A stretch of DNA of 48,706 bases. Origin: Rhodocyclaceae bacterium (GTDB lineage: Bacteria > Pseudomonadota > Gammaproteobacteria > Burkholderiales > Rhodocyclaceae). The stretch covers positions 1-48,706 of the forward strand of contig JAEUNM010000009.1 in NCBI GenBank assembly GCA_016791105.1, read 5' to 3'. Shown piece after piece: positions 10,723 to 21,800 of the stretch (the stretch's first letter is position 1; every line of letters begins with the position of its first letter). The translations under genes were made by a program, and so were the position numbers. The notes beneath the pieces were generated by a model. The model saw only the letters and a list, made by a program, of their open reading frames with translations, did not search any database and had not been told where the DNA came from.

Positions 10723-11184
10723 ATGAGCGACACCTCGCATCGGCGCTTCGGGCGCGAGCACATCGCGCCCAAGCACCCGCCTTTCGTACCGCAGCCCGGG
10801 CTGCAAAAACACCGCGAACTGCGCTTCAACGAAACCCCGCCGGGCCAGAGCGAGCGCGCCAGCGCTCTGCTCGCCGCCCTCGAAGGTATGCAGGTGGCGC
10901 CGGGGCCGGATGCCAATTCGCTCTGCATTTCATACGAAGTCACGCATTACACCTTTCATGGCCTGGAGCGGGCGCTGGAGGCGCAAGGTTTCCACCTCGA
11001 CAATTCCCTGTACATGAAATTCGTGCGCGCGCTGCTGCACTTTTGCGAATCCACGCAATTGCGCAACCTGCGGCAACCGGAACGGCTCATCAAAAATTCG
11101 CATCAGGTCTATGTGCAGGCCTGGGAGCAACACGCGCACGGCGATCACGACGAAACGCCGCCCGAACTGCGCGAATACAAATAG
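10723..11184 (+). CDS. Conserved hypothetical protein between ctpA and the moeB-like gene
   Basis: The function is not recognised. The 153-residue product has no signal peptide or membrane segment. Its N-terminal third is basic and proline-rich (RREH and HPPF blocks near residues 10-30). The C-terminal two thirds look like a compact alpha/beta fold, including LCISYEVTHYTFHGLERALEAQ and a helix MKFVRALLHFCESTQL. Several histidines occur late (HAHGDHDE). The gene starts 24 bases after ctpA and ends eight bases before the next gene, so it belongs to the same transcription unit. Codon use matches its neighbours, so it is a genuine core-like gene rather than an insertion. Confidence 0.75.
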   Translation: MSDTSHRRFGREHIAPKHPPFVPQPGLQKHRELRFNETPPGQSERASALLAALEGMQVAPGPDANSLCISYEVTHYTFHGLERALEAQGFHLDNSLYMKFVRALLHFCESTQLRNLRQPERLIKNSHQVYVQAWEQHAHGDHDETPPELREYK

Positions 11185-11192
11185 GCGAAGTT

Positions 11193-11948
11193 TTGAACGA
11201 CAGCCAGTTGCTGCGCTACAGCCGGCACATTCTGCTCGACCAGATAGGCATAGAAGGCCAGCAGCGCATCGTGTCGGCGCGCGCGCTGGTGGTCGGTGCC
11301 GGCGGGCTAGGTTCGCCGGCCGCGCTGTATCTGGCGAGTGCCGGCGTCGGCACCCTAGTGCTGGCCGATGGCGACGAGGTCGACCTGACCAACCTGCAGC
11401 GGCAAATATTGCACACCACGGCCGCGGTGGGCCGCGCCAAGGTGGAATCCGGCCGCGACAGCCTGCTCGCGTTGAACCCGGAAATCGAAGTCGTGGCGCT
11501 CCATGAGCGCCTGAGCGGTGATGCGCTCGACGAACAAGTGAAACTGGCCGACGTGGTGCTCGATTGTTCCGACAATTTCGCCACGCGCCATGCGGTCAAC
11601 CGCGCCTGCGTGCGCTACGCGCGCCCGCTGGTGAGCGGCGCGGCGATCCGTTTCGACGGTCAGGTAGCCGTTTTCGATACGCGCAACCCGGCCCACCCCT
11701 GCTACCACTGCCTGTTCCCGGAAGGCGAATCGGTGGAAGAAATACGCTGCGCGGTGATGGGCGTATTCGCGCCCCTCACCGGCATCATCGGTACCGTGCA
11801 GGCCGCCGAGGCCTTGAAGCTGCTGGCCGGCTGCGGCATTTCGCTGGCGGGCCGCTTGTTGCTGCTGGACGGCCTGGGCATGGAATGGCGCGCCATCCAG
11901 GTGCCGCGCGATCCCGGCTGCGGCGTGTGCGGCACACGCCCGGCCTGA
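11193..11948 (+). CDS. moeB: MoeB/ThiF-family adenylyltransferase
   Basis: Members of this E1-like family adenylate the C-terminus of a sulfur-carrier protein such as MoaD or ThiS. The nucleotide-binding loop is VVGAGGLGSPAALYLASAGVG (about residues 31-51). LTNLQRQILHT and DCSDNFATRHAVN are family motifs. Two zinc-binding CxxC pairs are present as CYHC and CGVC. The start is a TTG eight bases after the preceding gene, giving MNDSQLLRYSRHILL, the conserved N-terminus, and 251 residues. Without moaD or thiS nearby I cannot decide between molybdopterin and thiamine roles. The symbol follows overall similarity to HesA/MoeB. Confidence 0.88.
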   Translation: MNDSQLLRYSRHILLDQIGIEGQQRIVSARALVVGAGGLGSPAALYLASAGVGTLVLADGDEVDLTNLQRQILHTTAAVGRAKVESGRDSLLALNPEIEVVALHERLSGDALDEQVKLADVVLDCSDNFATRHAVNRACVRYARPLVSGAAIRFDGQVAVFDTRNPAHPCYHCLFPEGESVEEIRCAVMGVFAPLTGIIGTVQAAEALKLLAGCGISLAGRLLLLDGLGMEWRAIQVPRDPGCGVCGTRPA

Positions 11949-11969
11949 ATCGCGCAACCTGAATCGCAG

Positions 11970-11989
11970 GGGCCGCCACGCGGCGGCCC
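11970..11989. terminator. Stem-loop between convergent moeB and maeB
   Basis: A perfect eight-base-pair stem GGGCCGCC/GGCGGCCC with loop ACGC lies in the 50-base gap between two convergent genes. There is no T tract on either side, so it is at best a weak or factor-assisted bidirectional terminator. Confidence 0.4.
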
Positions 11990-11998
11990 GTTACACGC

Positions 11999-14275
11999 TC
12001 AGCGCTGGAAGCCGGCGTCCACCACCGCCACCGCCGTCATGTTCACGATGCGCCGCACCGTGGAAGAAGGCGTCATGATGTGCACCGGCCGTGCCGCGCC
12101 CAGCAGCATGCCGCCTACCGTAATGCCGCCGCCGGCCGCCACGCGCAGCAGGTTGTAGGAAATATTCGCGGCATCCACGTTCGGCATGACCAGCAGGTTG
12201 GCTTCCCGCTGCAGGTTCGAACCGGGACAGCGCTCATCCAGAATTTGCTGCGACAAGGCCGCATCGCCCTGCATTTCGCCATCTATCGACAGTTCCGGAT
12301 CGCGCGCCCGCACCATTTCCATGGCCGTGCGCATCTTGATCGCCGAGGGCGCGTCGGTGGTGCCGAAGCTGGAATGCGACAGCAAGGCCACGCTGGGCGT
12401 CAGCCCGAAGCGGCGCACTTCTTCGGCCGCCAGCAAGGTCATTTCGGCGATCTGTGCCGCGTCCGGATCCTGGTTCACGTGCGTGTCGCACATGAAGAGC
12501 TGGCGTCCCGGCAGGATCAGCATTTGCATTGCAGCCAGGGTATTCACCCCTTCGCGCATGCCTATCACTTCGCGCACGTAATCGAGGTGGTCCCAATAGG
12601 TGCCGTAGGTGCCGCACAGCATGGCGTCGGCCAGGCCGCGCCGCACCATCATGCAGGCGATGAGCGTGGGGCGCGTGCGCATTTCCGCGCGCGCCAGGTT
12701 GCGGCTGCGCCCCTTGCGCTTCACCAGTTCGAAATATTCTTCCCAGGCCGTTTCGTAAAAGCTGTTGTCGAGCAGGTCCACGCACTCGCAGTTCTTGCCG
12801 ATTTCCAGGCGCAGGCCGAATTTTTCGACGCGCGCGCGTATCACGTCCGGGCGGCCGATCAGGATGGGACGCGCCAAACCTTCGTCGATCACGATTTGCG
12901 CGGCACGCAGCACGCGCTCTTCTTCGCCTTCCGCATACACCACGCGCTTGGGCGCCTTGCGCGCCGAATCGAACAGCGGCTCCATGCTGGAACCGGACTG
13001 ATACACGAAACGCCGCAGGCGCATGCGATAGGCGTCGAGGTCCGCAATGGGCCGGCGCGCCACGCCGCTGTCCATGGCCGCCTTGGCCACCGCGGGCGCG
13101 ATGCGCTCGATGAGGCGCGGATCGAAAGGCTTGGGAATCAGGTATTCGGGGCCGAAACGCAACCCTTCCGCGCCATAGGCGCTGGCCACTTCGGCCGGAA
13201 TTTCGGCGTGCGTCAGATCGGCAATGGCGCGCACCGTGGCGACTTTCATTTCCTCGTTGATGGTGGTCGCGCCGACATCCAGCGCACCACGGAAAATGAA
13301 TGGAAAGCACAGCACGTTATTGACCTGGTTCGGATAATCCGAACGCCCGGTACCGATGATTACGTCGGAGCGCGCGGCGTGCGCGTCCTCCGGCAGAATT
13401 TCCGGGTTCGGGTTGGCCATGGCCAGAATGATGGGCCGCGGCGCCATGGTTTTGACCATGTCCCCGGTGAGCACACCGCCGGTAGAAAGGCCCATGAAAA
13501 TGTCCGCCCCGTCGATCACCTCGCCCAGGGTGCGCTTGTCGGTGTCCTGCGCATAGCGCGCCTTGCTGGGATCGAGCTTGTCGGTACGGCCACGCGCGCC
13601 CACCACGCCCTTGCTGTCGCACACGTAAATGTTTTCACGCTTCAGGCCCAGGCTGACGAGCAGATCGAGGCAGGCCAATGCCGCGGCCCCGGCGCCCGAA
13701 CACACTACCTTCACCGCGGCGGCATCCTTGCCGACGTAGCGCAGGCCATTCAGCACCGCCGCCGCGGCAACGATGGCGGTACCGTGCTGATCGTCGTGAA
13801 ACACCGGAATGTTCATGCGCTCGCGCAATTGGCGTTCGATGTAAAAACATTCCGGCGCCTTGATGTCTTCCAGGTTGATGCCGCCGAAAGTCGGCTCCAG
13901 CGCGGCGATCATGTCGATCAGCTTGTCCGGATCGAGTTCGTTGACTTCGATGTCGAACACATCGATACCGGCAAATTTCTTGAACAGGCAGCCCTTGCCT
14001 TCCATGACCGGCTTGCCGGCCAGCGCGCCGATATTGCCCAGGCCCAGCACCGCCGTGCCATTGGTGACCACGGCGACCAGATTGCCGCGCGACGTGAGGT
14101 TGTAGGACTCGTTGGGGTCGTCCTGGATTGCCGTACAGGCTTCCGCCACGCCGGGCGAATAGGCGAGCGACAAGTCGCGCTGGGTGACCATTGCTTTGGT
14201 CGGCACGACGGAAATTTTGCCCGGCGTGGGCACGCGATGGTATTCGAGCGCGGCATCGCGCAGATTGTCAGCCAT
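11999..14275 (-). CDS. maeB: NADP-dependent malic enzyme with phosphotransacetylase-like C-terminal domain
   Basis: MaeB decarboxylates malate to pyruvate while making NADPH. The N-terminal malic-enzyme half (about residues 15-425) contains YSPGVAEAC, the catalytic region [21 protein letters not shown], and the dinucleotide fold [13 protein letters not shown]. The C-terminal half (about 430-755) resembles phosphotransacetylase ([18 protein letters not shown], then a long PTA-like segment) and is thought to mediate acetyl-CoA regulation. The start is the ATG at 14275, preceded by GGAG with a seven-base spacer. The TTG four codons upstream would place that site inside the coding region. The 758-residue length is normal for this class. 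Confidence 0.96.
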   Translation of the reverse strand: MADNLRDAALEYHRVPTPGKISVVPTKAMVTQRDLSLAYSPGVAEACTAIQDDPNESYNLTSRGNLVAVVTNGTAVLGLGNIGALAGKPVMEGKGCLFKKFAGIDVFDIEVNELDPDKLIDMIAALEPTFGGINLEDIKAPECFYIERQLRERMNIPVFHDDQHGTAIVAAAAVLNGLRYVGKDAAAVKVVCSGAGAAALACLDLLVSLGLKRENIYVCDSKGVVGARGRTDKLDPSKARYAQDTDKRTLGEVIDGADIFMGLSTGGVLTGDMVKTMAPRPIILAMANPNPEILPEDAHAARSDVIIGTGRSDYPNQVNNVLCFPFIFRGALDVGATTINEEMKVATVRAIADLTHAEIPAEVASAYGAEGLRFGPEYLIPKPFDPRLIERIAPAVAKAAMDSGVARRPIADLDAYRMRLRRFVYQSGSSMEPLFDSARKAPKRVVYAEGEEERVLRAAQIVIDEGLARPILIGRPDVIRARVEKFGLRLEIGKNCECVDLLDNSFYETAWEEYFELVKRKGRSRNLARAEMRTRPTLIACMMVRRGLADAMLCGTYGTYWDHLDYVREVIGMREGVNTLAAMQMLILPGRQLFMCDTHVNQDPDAAQIAEMTLLAAEEVRRFGLTPSVALLSHSSFGTTDAPSAIKMRTAMEMVRARDPELSIDGEMQGDAALSQQILDERCPGSNLQREANLLVMPNVDAANISYNLLRVAAGGGITVGGMLLGAARPVHIMTPSSTVRRIVNMTAVAVVDAGFQR

Positions 14276-14464
14276 GTGTTTCTCCAATCTAGTTATTGCT
14301 GCATTGCGCAGAACCGGCGAACAGGCGCCGATTCCTCCCGTTTTGGTGTGGACCGCCCGACAGGCGTCGAATGCGGGCGACTAAGATACGCTTAATCCCG
14401 CTCCGGGAGGCAAATAGAAAGCCAGAAACGGCGCGGCTTCGCGGCCGATGTGGCGTATATGGAA

Positions 14465-15541
14465 TCAGGCCTGCGGATCGGCTGGCAGGGTGTCGTGATA
14501 AAGCCACTCGTTCAGCATCGTGTATGCCACAGCCAACAATACCGGCCCGATGAACAGGCCAACCACGCCCCAGGCAATGATGCCGCCGATCACCCCCAGC
14601 ATGATGAGCAGTACCGGCAGGCGCGCGCCCTGGCTGATCAGATAGGGCTTGAGCACGTTATCTATGGTATTGACCACCAGCAGCCCCCACAGCCCGAGCG
14701 CGATGGCCCAGCCGGTGTGGCCATCGAAATACAGCCACAGCGCCGCCGGCCCCCACACGAACAGGGTGGGCAATTGCACCGTCGCGACCATGAAGGTGAG
14801 CATGCCCAGCGGCATGACCGCCGGCACGCCGGCGACCAGGAAACCCAGCACCGTCAGCACGGTTTGCGCCAGGGCCGTACCGATCACGCCCAGGGACACG
14901 CCGCGTATCGTGCGCGCAGCCAGGTCGAGCAGTTTTCGGCCGTCGCTGCCGGTGAGGCGGGTTGCGAACCGCACGGCGAAATCGGCGCTGCGGTAGTGAT
15001 AGGCCAGCAGCACCGATGCCACGACCACCGCCACGATCAGCTCCAGTGCCGCCACCCCGGCCACGCCGCCCTTTTTGAGCAGCCACACCAGGCTGTCCTT
15101 GGCGAAGGGGAAGGCCTGGCGCGCCAGATCGGTCAATTGGCTGGCGCCGCGCTGCCACATTTCGAGGATGTAGCTACCCACGATGGGCAGATTGGCCACC
15201 CATTCCGGTGGCGGCGGCAGCTTGAGGTGTTTGAAATCGAGATCAAGCGCCAGCACCCACTGCACGCCGTTGGTGACGGCCACCCCCAGCATCGTGAGCG
15301 GCAGGCCGACCAATACCAGCATGGCAGCACCGAGTATGACGGAGGTGAGGCGCTTGCGCCCGCCCAGCCGTTCCGTCATGCGGCGGAACAAAGGCCACAG
15401 GCTTACCGCGATGATTACGCCCCAGGTGAGCGCGCCGACGAAAGGCGCCAGGAGATAGAAGCAGGATGCCGCCAGCGCCACCACGAGCGCCACGCGCAGC
15501 AACCATTCCTGGGTAAGTTTATCGGCTGGGATGAGCTTCAT
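14465..15541 (-). CDS. AI-2E/PerM family transporter
   Basis: This is a polytopic inner-membrane protein of 358 residues. Hydrophobic segments are visible near residues 13-50, 62-85, 150-180, 210-270 and 290-340. The C-terminal half contains the family pattern GVIGTALAQTVLTVLGFLVAG and the late PVLLIMLGVIGGIIAWGVVGLFIGPVL stretch. Family members were linked to autoinducer-2 export or ion transport, but the substrate here is unknown. I chose the ATG at 15541, which has AAGG just upstream. The 65 codons of open frame before it are arginine- and cysteine-rich and look non-coding. It is divergent from nhaA. Confidence 0.85.
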   Translation of the reverse strand: MKLIPADKLTQEWLLRVALVVALAASCFYLLAPFVGALTWGVIIAVSLWPLFRRMTERLGGRKRLTSVILGAAMLVLVGLPLTMLGVAVTNGVQWVLALDLDFKHLKLPPPPEWVANLPIVGSYILEMWQRGASQLTDLARQAFPFAKDSLVWLLKKGGVAGVAALELIVAVVVASVLLAYHYRSADFAVRFATRLTGSDGRKLLDLAARTIRGVSLGVIGTALAQTVLTVLGFLVAGVPAVMPLGMLTFMVATVQLPTLFVWGPAALWLYFDGHTGWAIALGLWGLLVVNTIDNVLKPYLISQGARLPVLLIMLGVIGGIIAWGVVGLFIGPVLLAVAYTMLNEWLYHDTLPADPQA

Positions 15542-15780
15542 TTGGACCTTGGGAAATACCGGGAAAAGGCGGATCGAACAGGGTTTGGCGCTGCCGGCGC
15601 ATAGCGCTGCGGCGCTCTGCAGCGCCGAAAAACAGGCCGTATCGACGCAAGCTGCGACTATACTGCGTTTCCGCCGCGGCCGGATGGTGCGTTGCAACAC
15701 GCCCAGCCGGCCCATCCGCCCAGATGCGCGTGGCAAGTTTCACCCCGCCCTTACGCGCGCCCGACCGGAGCATTCAAGCC

Positions 15781-17157
15781 ATGCAGGATCACATGACCCG
15801 CGCTGAAAAAGTGCACGCCCCCTATCCGCTCGAACCGACCCTGGCGCGCGCGCTGTCGCCATTTGAAAGCTTTTTGCACAGCACCGGTGCCGGCGGCATA
15901 TTGCTCATGGCCACCACCGTGCTCACCCTCATCGTCGCCAATTCCGCCTTGGGCCACGCGCTTCACGTGTTCTGGGAACAGCCGGCCGGCCTGGTGGTGG
16001 GCGACTTCGCCATGCGGCAAAGCGTGCACCACTGGATCAACGATGGCCTGATGGCCTTGTTCTTTCTGCTGGTGGGCCTGGAACTGAAGCGCGAATTCAT
16101 GGTGGGAGAACTCAAATCTCCCGCCGCTGCGCTTTTGCCCATCATCGCCGCCGCGGGCGGCATGGCGGCACCGGCAGCCATCTACCTGGCATTCAACGGC
16201 GGCGACGCGGTCGCCGCGCGCGGCTGGGGCATACCCATGGGCACCGACATCGCCTTCGCGGTGGGCGTGCTGGTATTGCTGGGCAAGCGCGTGCCGCACG
16301 CGCTGCTCATTTTTCTGACCGCACTGGCGATCGCCGATGACCTCGGCGCCGTGCTGGTGATCGCGCTGTTCTATACCTCGAAGTTGAATTCGTATGCGCT
16401 GGCGGCAATGGCGCTCATCGGCATCGTCATGCTGCTCGCCAACCGCGCCGGCCTGCGGCACTTGAGCATCTGGCTGCTGCTGGGCGCGGCGCTGTGGTAC
16501 GCCACCTGGCTGTCCGGCATGCACGCCACGCTGGCCGGCATATTGCTCGCCGCGGCAATGCCGGTACGCCCGCGGCTCAAGCCGCTCGCCTACGTAACGG
16601 TGGTGGAACACCGGCTGGCGGAATTCCGCAGCCACGCCACCGACGTCAGCACCCCCAGCGATACCTTTTCCAGCCACGACATGGCGCACATCGCATTCAA
16701 GCTGGAAGGCCTGACGCGCGCCGCGCAAAGCCCGCTGCAGCGCACCGAAGCGGCGCTGGCGCCGTGGGTCAGTTTCGCCGTGCTGCCGATATTCGCCTTC
16801 GCCAATGCCGGCGTCGAACTGTCCGCCGCCAGCATCGCGCAGGGCATGCTGCACCCGGTCACGCTGGGCATCGCCCTGGGGCTGTTGTTCGGCAAATTTG
16901 CCGGCATCAGTGCCGCCTGCTGGCTGGCCGTGCGCCTGCGCATCGCCAGACTGCCGCCCGGCGTTACCTGGCCGCAATTGCTGGGCGTGGCCTGGCTTGC
17001 CGGCATAGGGTTCACGATGGCGCTATTCATCGCGCAACTCGCGTTCACCGATCCTCATCTGGTGGAATACGCCAAACTTGGCATTCTTGCAGCATCCTTC
17101 GTGGCCGCCCCGATAGGCGTGTTCTGGCTGCTCGCCAGCACGCGCAAGGTGGATTGA
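15781..17157 (+). CDS. nhaA: Na+/H+ antiporter NhaA
   Basis: NhaA exports sodium in exchange for protons across the inner membrane. The hallmark aspartates of the transport site occur in LTALAIADDLGAVLVIALFY, corresponding to D163 and D164 of E. coli. MGTDIAFAVGVLVLLG and LVGLELKREFMVGEL are also diagnostic. About eleven to twelve membrane segments are visible, with an insertion after the EHRLAEFRSHATDVSTP region. I chose the ATG at 15781, preceded by CCGGAG ten bases upstream. ATGs at 15724 and 15793 are in frame. The 458-residue length is somewhat longer than E. coli NhaA because of the N-terminus and the central loop. Confidence 0.95.
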   Translation: MQDHMTRAEKVHAPYPLEPTLARALSPFESFLHSTGAGGILLMATTVLTLIVANSALGHALHVFWEQPAGLVVGDFAMRQSVHHWINDGLMALFFLLVGLELKREFMVGELKSPAAALLPIIAAAGGMAAPAAIYLAFNGGDAVAARGWGIPMGTDIAFAVGVLVLLGKRVPHALLIFLTALAIADDLGAVLVIALFYTSKLNSYALAAMALIGIVMLLANRAGLRHLSIWLLLGAALWYATWLSGMHATLAGILLAAAMPVRPRLKPLAYVTVVEHRLAEFRSHATDVSTPSDTFSSHDMAHIAFKLEGLTRAAQSPLQRTEAALAPWVSFAVLPIFAFANAGVELSAASIAQGMLHPVTLGIALGLLFGKFAGISAACWLAVRLRIARLPPGVTWPQLLGVAWLAGIGFTMALFIAQLAFTDPHLVEYAKLGILAASFVAAPIGVFWLLASTRKVD

Positions 17158-17430
17158 GGCGGTGTCCCGGACGGGCCGCGTGTTACACCGTGTTGCGCCG
17201 CCCCATGTCCCAGTGCGCAACACCTGTTGCACGGCGCAGCACACATTCGCTTGAAGTTCGCGTCCTGCGTGTCGACTGTGGGTGCGCACGCTATGTGCTT
17301 GAGCATGGCGTTTTGATAGGCACCCCCTCTGCGTGCCGGCCGCCACGCACGCCCATCCTGTTTCCGGGCAAAGCCGCCTGGCCATATCGCACTGGGCGGA
17401 ATTTCCACCCACTCGGAGCGAGACAACCCC

Positions 17431-18666
17431 ATGAAATACGTGATCATCGGCGCCGGACCGGCGGGCGTGCGCGCCGCCGAATCCCTGCGCCAGGAAGATG
17501 CCGGCGGTGAAATTACCCTGGTCAGCGGCGAACCCGGCGAACCTTACGCGCGCATGGCCATCCCCTACATTCTTACCGGCCGCATCGACGAACAGGGTGC
17601 GCAACAACGCAAAACCCTGGGACATTTCGAAAGCCTCGATATCCGCTATCTGAACAACAAGGCACTCAAAGTCCATGCCGGTCCCGAAGGCGGCACGGTC
17701 GATCTGGACGACGGCTCGGTGCTGGCTTACGACCGGCTGCTGGTCGCGACCGGATCGTCCCCTTCGCTGCCGCCGATTGCCGGCACCGACCTGCCCGGCG
17801 TGGTCACCTGCTGGACGCTCGAAGACGCCCGCGTCATCGCCGACAAACTCAAGCCCGGCAGCCGCGTCGTCATGCTGGGTGCGGGCTTCGTGGCCGGCGT
17901 GTGCATGAAATCGCTGGTCAATAGCGGCGTGCATCTGACCATGATTGCCGGCCGCGCCGGTCAGATTTTGCGTTCCATGATGACGCCTACCGGCAGCCGC
18001 ATGCTGCAGCGCTGGCTCGAAGCGAAAGGCGTGGTGGTGGTCACCAAAGGGCGCACCGAACGCATTGAAGCCGGTCCGCGCCTGGTCATGGACACCCAGG
18101 TGATCGACGCCGATCTGATCATTCTGGCCACCGGCGTCAAACCCAACATTTCCTTCCTGGAAGGCACGGGCGCGGAAATCGACCAGGGCATCGTGATCGA
18201 CGACCATATGCGCACCGCGGTGCCCTGCATCTATGCGGCCGGCGACGTTGCGCAGGGGCGCGATTTTTCGACCGGTGAGTGGGTCGTGCACGCCTTGCAG
18301 CCAACCGCCACCGAGCATGGCCGCGTGGCCGCCCTGAACATGGCCGGACGCGACGTGCCCTACCGCGGCAGCCTGAGCATGAACGTGCTCGATACGGTGG
18401 GCCTTATTTCCCACACCTTTGGCCTGTGGGGCGGCAAGGAAGGTGGCGAGGTGGTCGAAGCGGTGGACGAAGAGCGCAATCTATACACGCGCCTGTGCTT
18501 TCACGGCGAATACCTGGTCGGCGCCATCACCATAGGCCAGACGCGGCACGTCGGCGCGATACGCGGTTTGATCCAGACCCGCCGCGCACTCGGCGAGTGG
18601 AAACAAACTTTGCTCGACAACCCCAATCTGGTCATGGAAGCGTTCGTAGACCTGACGCAAAAGTAG
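17431..18666 (+). CDS. FAD-dependent pyridine nucleotide-disulfide oxidoreductase-like protein
   Basis: The protein binds FAD and NAD(P)H in two Rossmann domains. The FAD motif is VIIGAGPAGVRAAESLR (residues 4-20), and the second nucleotide motif is VVMLGAGFVAGVCMKSL near residue 147. The ATG motif LLVATGSSP and the FAD-closing segment CIYAAGDVAQG (about 265) are present. No CxxC redox disulfide follows the first motif. This fits the nitrite-reductase-large-subunit/rubredoxin-reductase class and not lipoamide dehydrogenase or thioredoxin reductase. The partner electron carrier is not in the window. A hybrid kinase gene follows 176 bases downstream on the same strand. Confidence 0.85.
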   Translation: MKYVIIGAGPAGVRAAESLRQEDAGGEITLVSGEPGEPYARMAIPYILTGRIDEQGAQQRKTLGHFESLDIRYLNNKALKVHAGPEGGTVDLDDGSVLAYDRLLVATGSSPSLPPIAGTDLPGVVTCWTLEDARVIADKLKPGSRVVMLGAGFVAGVCMKSLVNSGVHLTMIAGRAGQILRSMMTPTGSRMLQRWLEAKGVVVVTKGRTERIEAGPRLVMDTQVIDADLIILATGVKPNISFLEGTGAEIDQGIVIDDHMRTAVPCIYAAGDVAQGRDFSTGEWVVHALQPTATEHGRVAALNMAGRDVPYRGSLSMNVLDTVGLISHTFGLWGGKEGGEVVEAVDEERNLYTRLCFHGEYLVGAITIGQTRHVGAIRGLIQTRRALGEWKQTLLDNPNLVMEAFVDLTQK

Positions 18667-18842
18667 CCCCCCGCCGGTGCCGCCGGCCTCGGCCCCGGGG
18701 CGCGCGCGGCGCAGGCGCCCCGGCGCCCGCAGAGCGCCTGATTTTTCTCAAGTATCGCCTTCCTCGTCCGTATATCGCATCGTTGCGTCGCGCGCTTTGC
18801 GCCACGCACCTGCGCATCGGTTTGTACCGTGGGGGCCGCTCC

Positions 18843-21800
18843 GTGAACCGCATATTCGAGCATCGCCGTGTCGCGCTGGCCTATTTCGCGGCCGGTGCGC
18901 TATGGCTGTTCGCCGGCGATTTGCTCACGGAACAGGCGGCCGCCTTGCGCCCCCTGCCGGCCGCCGTCTGGCTCATCGCGACCACCTGGCTGCTGTGCTG
19001 GACCACGCGCGCGCAGTCCACACCCGCCCCGCAGTCACAGACCGCCGCCACCGGCGAATACGTGCCGCAGGTGCAAGCGGCGACCGAACTCGATTTGATG
19101 CGCTACGCGAACATCGTGGAAACGTCCAGCGACGTGCTGGTCTATGTCGACACCGATCTGCGCTACCGCCTGGTTAATGCCGCCGCCTGCCAGCTGCTGG
19201 GTGACAGCCGCGAAAATCTGGCCGGGCGGGAAATTCGCAGCGTACTTGACGCACACATTTATGCGGCCGTGGAACCGGCGCTGCGCCGCGCGCTGGGCGG
19301 CGAGGACGTGCGCTTCCTGTCCGAGCGGACCTACCGCGACGGCCGCCATTTCGTGTACGACGTTGCCTACCGGCCCTTCATGCCCCACGGCCGGGTGCTC
19401 GGCCTGGTGATATGCATGCACGACATCACGCACCGGGTGGCCGCGGAAAGATCGCTCGCCAGTACTCAGCTTGCCCTGGCGCGCGCGCAGGAAATGGCGC
19501 TTATCGCAACCTGGGTTTTCGACCTGCGCGCCGGCATGTCGAAACTTTCGGCCGCCACCATGCGCCTGCTCGACTGGCCGTCGGAACAAATCAGCTTCGC
19601 GGACCTGGAGCAGCTCGTGCATCCCGATGACCGCGCACTGGTAAAAGATTCCATCGACAAGGCGCGGCAATCCGGCGTCCTCGATTTCGAACACCGGCTT
19701 GTAATCAATGGCAGGCTGAAATGGGTGCACGTGACCGGCGACCTCGGCCGCGATGCCGATGGCGAGCCGCTGAACATCGTGGGCCTGGCGCAGGACATTA
19801 CGGCAATCCGCGCCGCGCAACTCGATCTCGAAGCGTATCGGGACAACCTGGAACATCTGGTCGCCGCGCGCACGGCAGAACTTGAAGCGGCACAAACCCG
19901 CGTCAGGCTCATTCTGAATTCCACGGCCGACGGGGTTTTCGGTCTGGATGCCGCGAGCCGCATCAGTTTCGTCAATCCGGCCGCCTGCGAGGCGCTCGCC
20001 CAGACGCCTGAGCAACTCATAGGCGCACCGTCGACCTGCATCACACAGCGCGCGGCGGCGGAAGGCGAAGCCGCCGAAGGCGAACCCGACCCCTTCCTGC
20101 CCACCTTGCGCGACGGCGAAACTTTGCGCCACGAGCGGGAAATATTCTGGCGCAGCGACGGCCAGCCCGTCACCGTGGCCTACGCCTGCCGGCCCATGCT
20201 GCAGAACCAGAAAATCGTCGGCGCGGTGGTGAGTTTTTCCGACACCAGCGAGCGCCTGTCGGCCGAATCGGCGCGCGACCGCGCGCTGCGGGAAGCCGAG
20301 CGCCTGGCTCAGGTGCGCAGCGAATTTCTCGCCAACATGAGCCACGAAATCCGCACCCCGCTCAATGCCGTGCTGGGGCTCGCGCAAATTGGCCGTGCGG
20401 CAAGCCTGGGCCGCAAGGTGCAAGCGACCTTCGACGGCATTCTGGATGCCGGGCAGCTATTGCTGGGCATCGTCAATGACATTCTCGACTATTCGAAAAT
20501 CGAGGCCGGCAAGCTTCAACTGGAACTAAGCCGGGTCGAGCTTGGCCAGGTGATCGACCGGGCGGTGCAACTGGTGGCGCCTTCGGCGTTCGCCAAAGGC
20601 CTTGCATTCACGGTCGACGAAGCGCCCGGCCTGCCGCGCCATTTTCAGGGCGATGGCCTGCGCCTGTCGCAAGTTCTGGTCAATCTGCTGGCCAATGCGG
20701 TCAAGTTCAGCGAACGCGGCGCAGTGCGCCTGTATGCCCGCAGAGAGGCCGACACGCTGGTGCTGGGCGTCGAAGATACCGGCATAGGCATCAGCAAGGA
20801 ACAGGCGGCACGCCTGTTCGCGCCCTTCGAGCAGGCCGACGGCACCACCACGCGCCGCTTCGGCGGCACCGGGCTGGGGCTTGCCATCTGCAAGCGCCTG
20901 GTGGGCTTGATGCGCGGCGACATCAATGTGAGTAGCCAATTGGGCGCAGGCAGCCGCTTCGAACTACGCCTGCCGCTCGCCGGCGTGGAAGCCTGGCCGG
21001 CCGTCGCGCCGCCCTGTCGCGTCAGCCTCGCCGGCCTGGCTCCCGCCGAAGCGAGCGGCCTGGTATCCGGCCTCGCCGCCTACGGCATCATCGCCACCGT
21101 ATGCGCGCCAATCGACATCGCCACAGACACGGCTGGTCTGATCGTGCTGGCACGCGAAGCGCTCACGCCGCTGGTGCTGGCGAACGCCAAGGACGCCCTG
21201 CTGCAGGGGCGGCGGATTGCCGTCGCGGCCGCGCCGGCACAGCTGGACCCGCTGGCTGGCCTGCAGCCGGGCGCAAATTTATTGCAGCGCCCGCTGCGGG
21301 TCCGGCACGCTCTGACCCTTCTTTCCACCCCCGCAGAGGCGCCCGCGCCAGCGCCGCAAGCGCACAACCGCCTTGCCGGCCTAAACATCCTGGCCGCCGA
21401 AGACAACGAAATCAATCGCCTGGTGCTGCAGGATTTGCTGGAATCGGAAGGTGCCAAGCTGGTTTGCCACGACAACGGAAAACTGGCCGAACAGGCTTTG
21501 CTCGGCGCCGCGCCGGGCAGTTTTCAGCTACTCATTACCGACATACAGATGCCGGAAATGGATGGCTATGAACTCGCGCGGCGCGCGCGCCAGATCGACC
21601 CCCGCCTGCCGGTGATAGGTCTCACCGCGCACGCCATGGAAGAAGAACGCGAGCGCTGCCTGGCCGCCGGCATGGCCGCCCACCTGACCAAACCGGTGGA
21701 TCTGGAAGTGCTGGTCGCGACGGTACGGCAACATGCGGTGCGTAGAGCGGGTATTGCGGCCCACGCTCCGGGCGCGAACGGCAGGTTTGACGCAGCCGAC

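Noticed and set aside
12080..14395. Plus-strand open frame (771 codons) opposite maeB
   Set aside because: It mirrors the codon pattern of maeB, carries no motif, and the maeB reading is unambiguous.
15751..16977. Minus-strand open frame (408 codons) opposite nhaA
   Set aside because: It is antisense to nhaA, with histidine/glutamine/glycine-rich composition and no ribosome-binding site.
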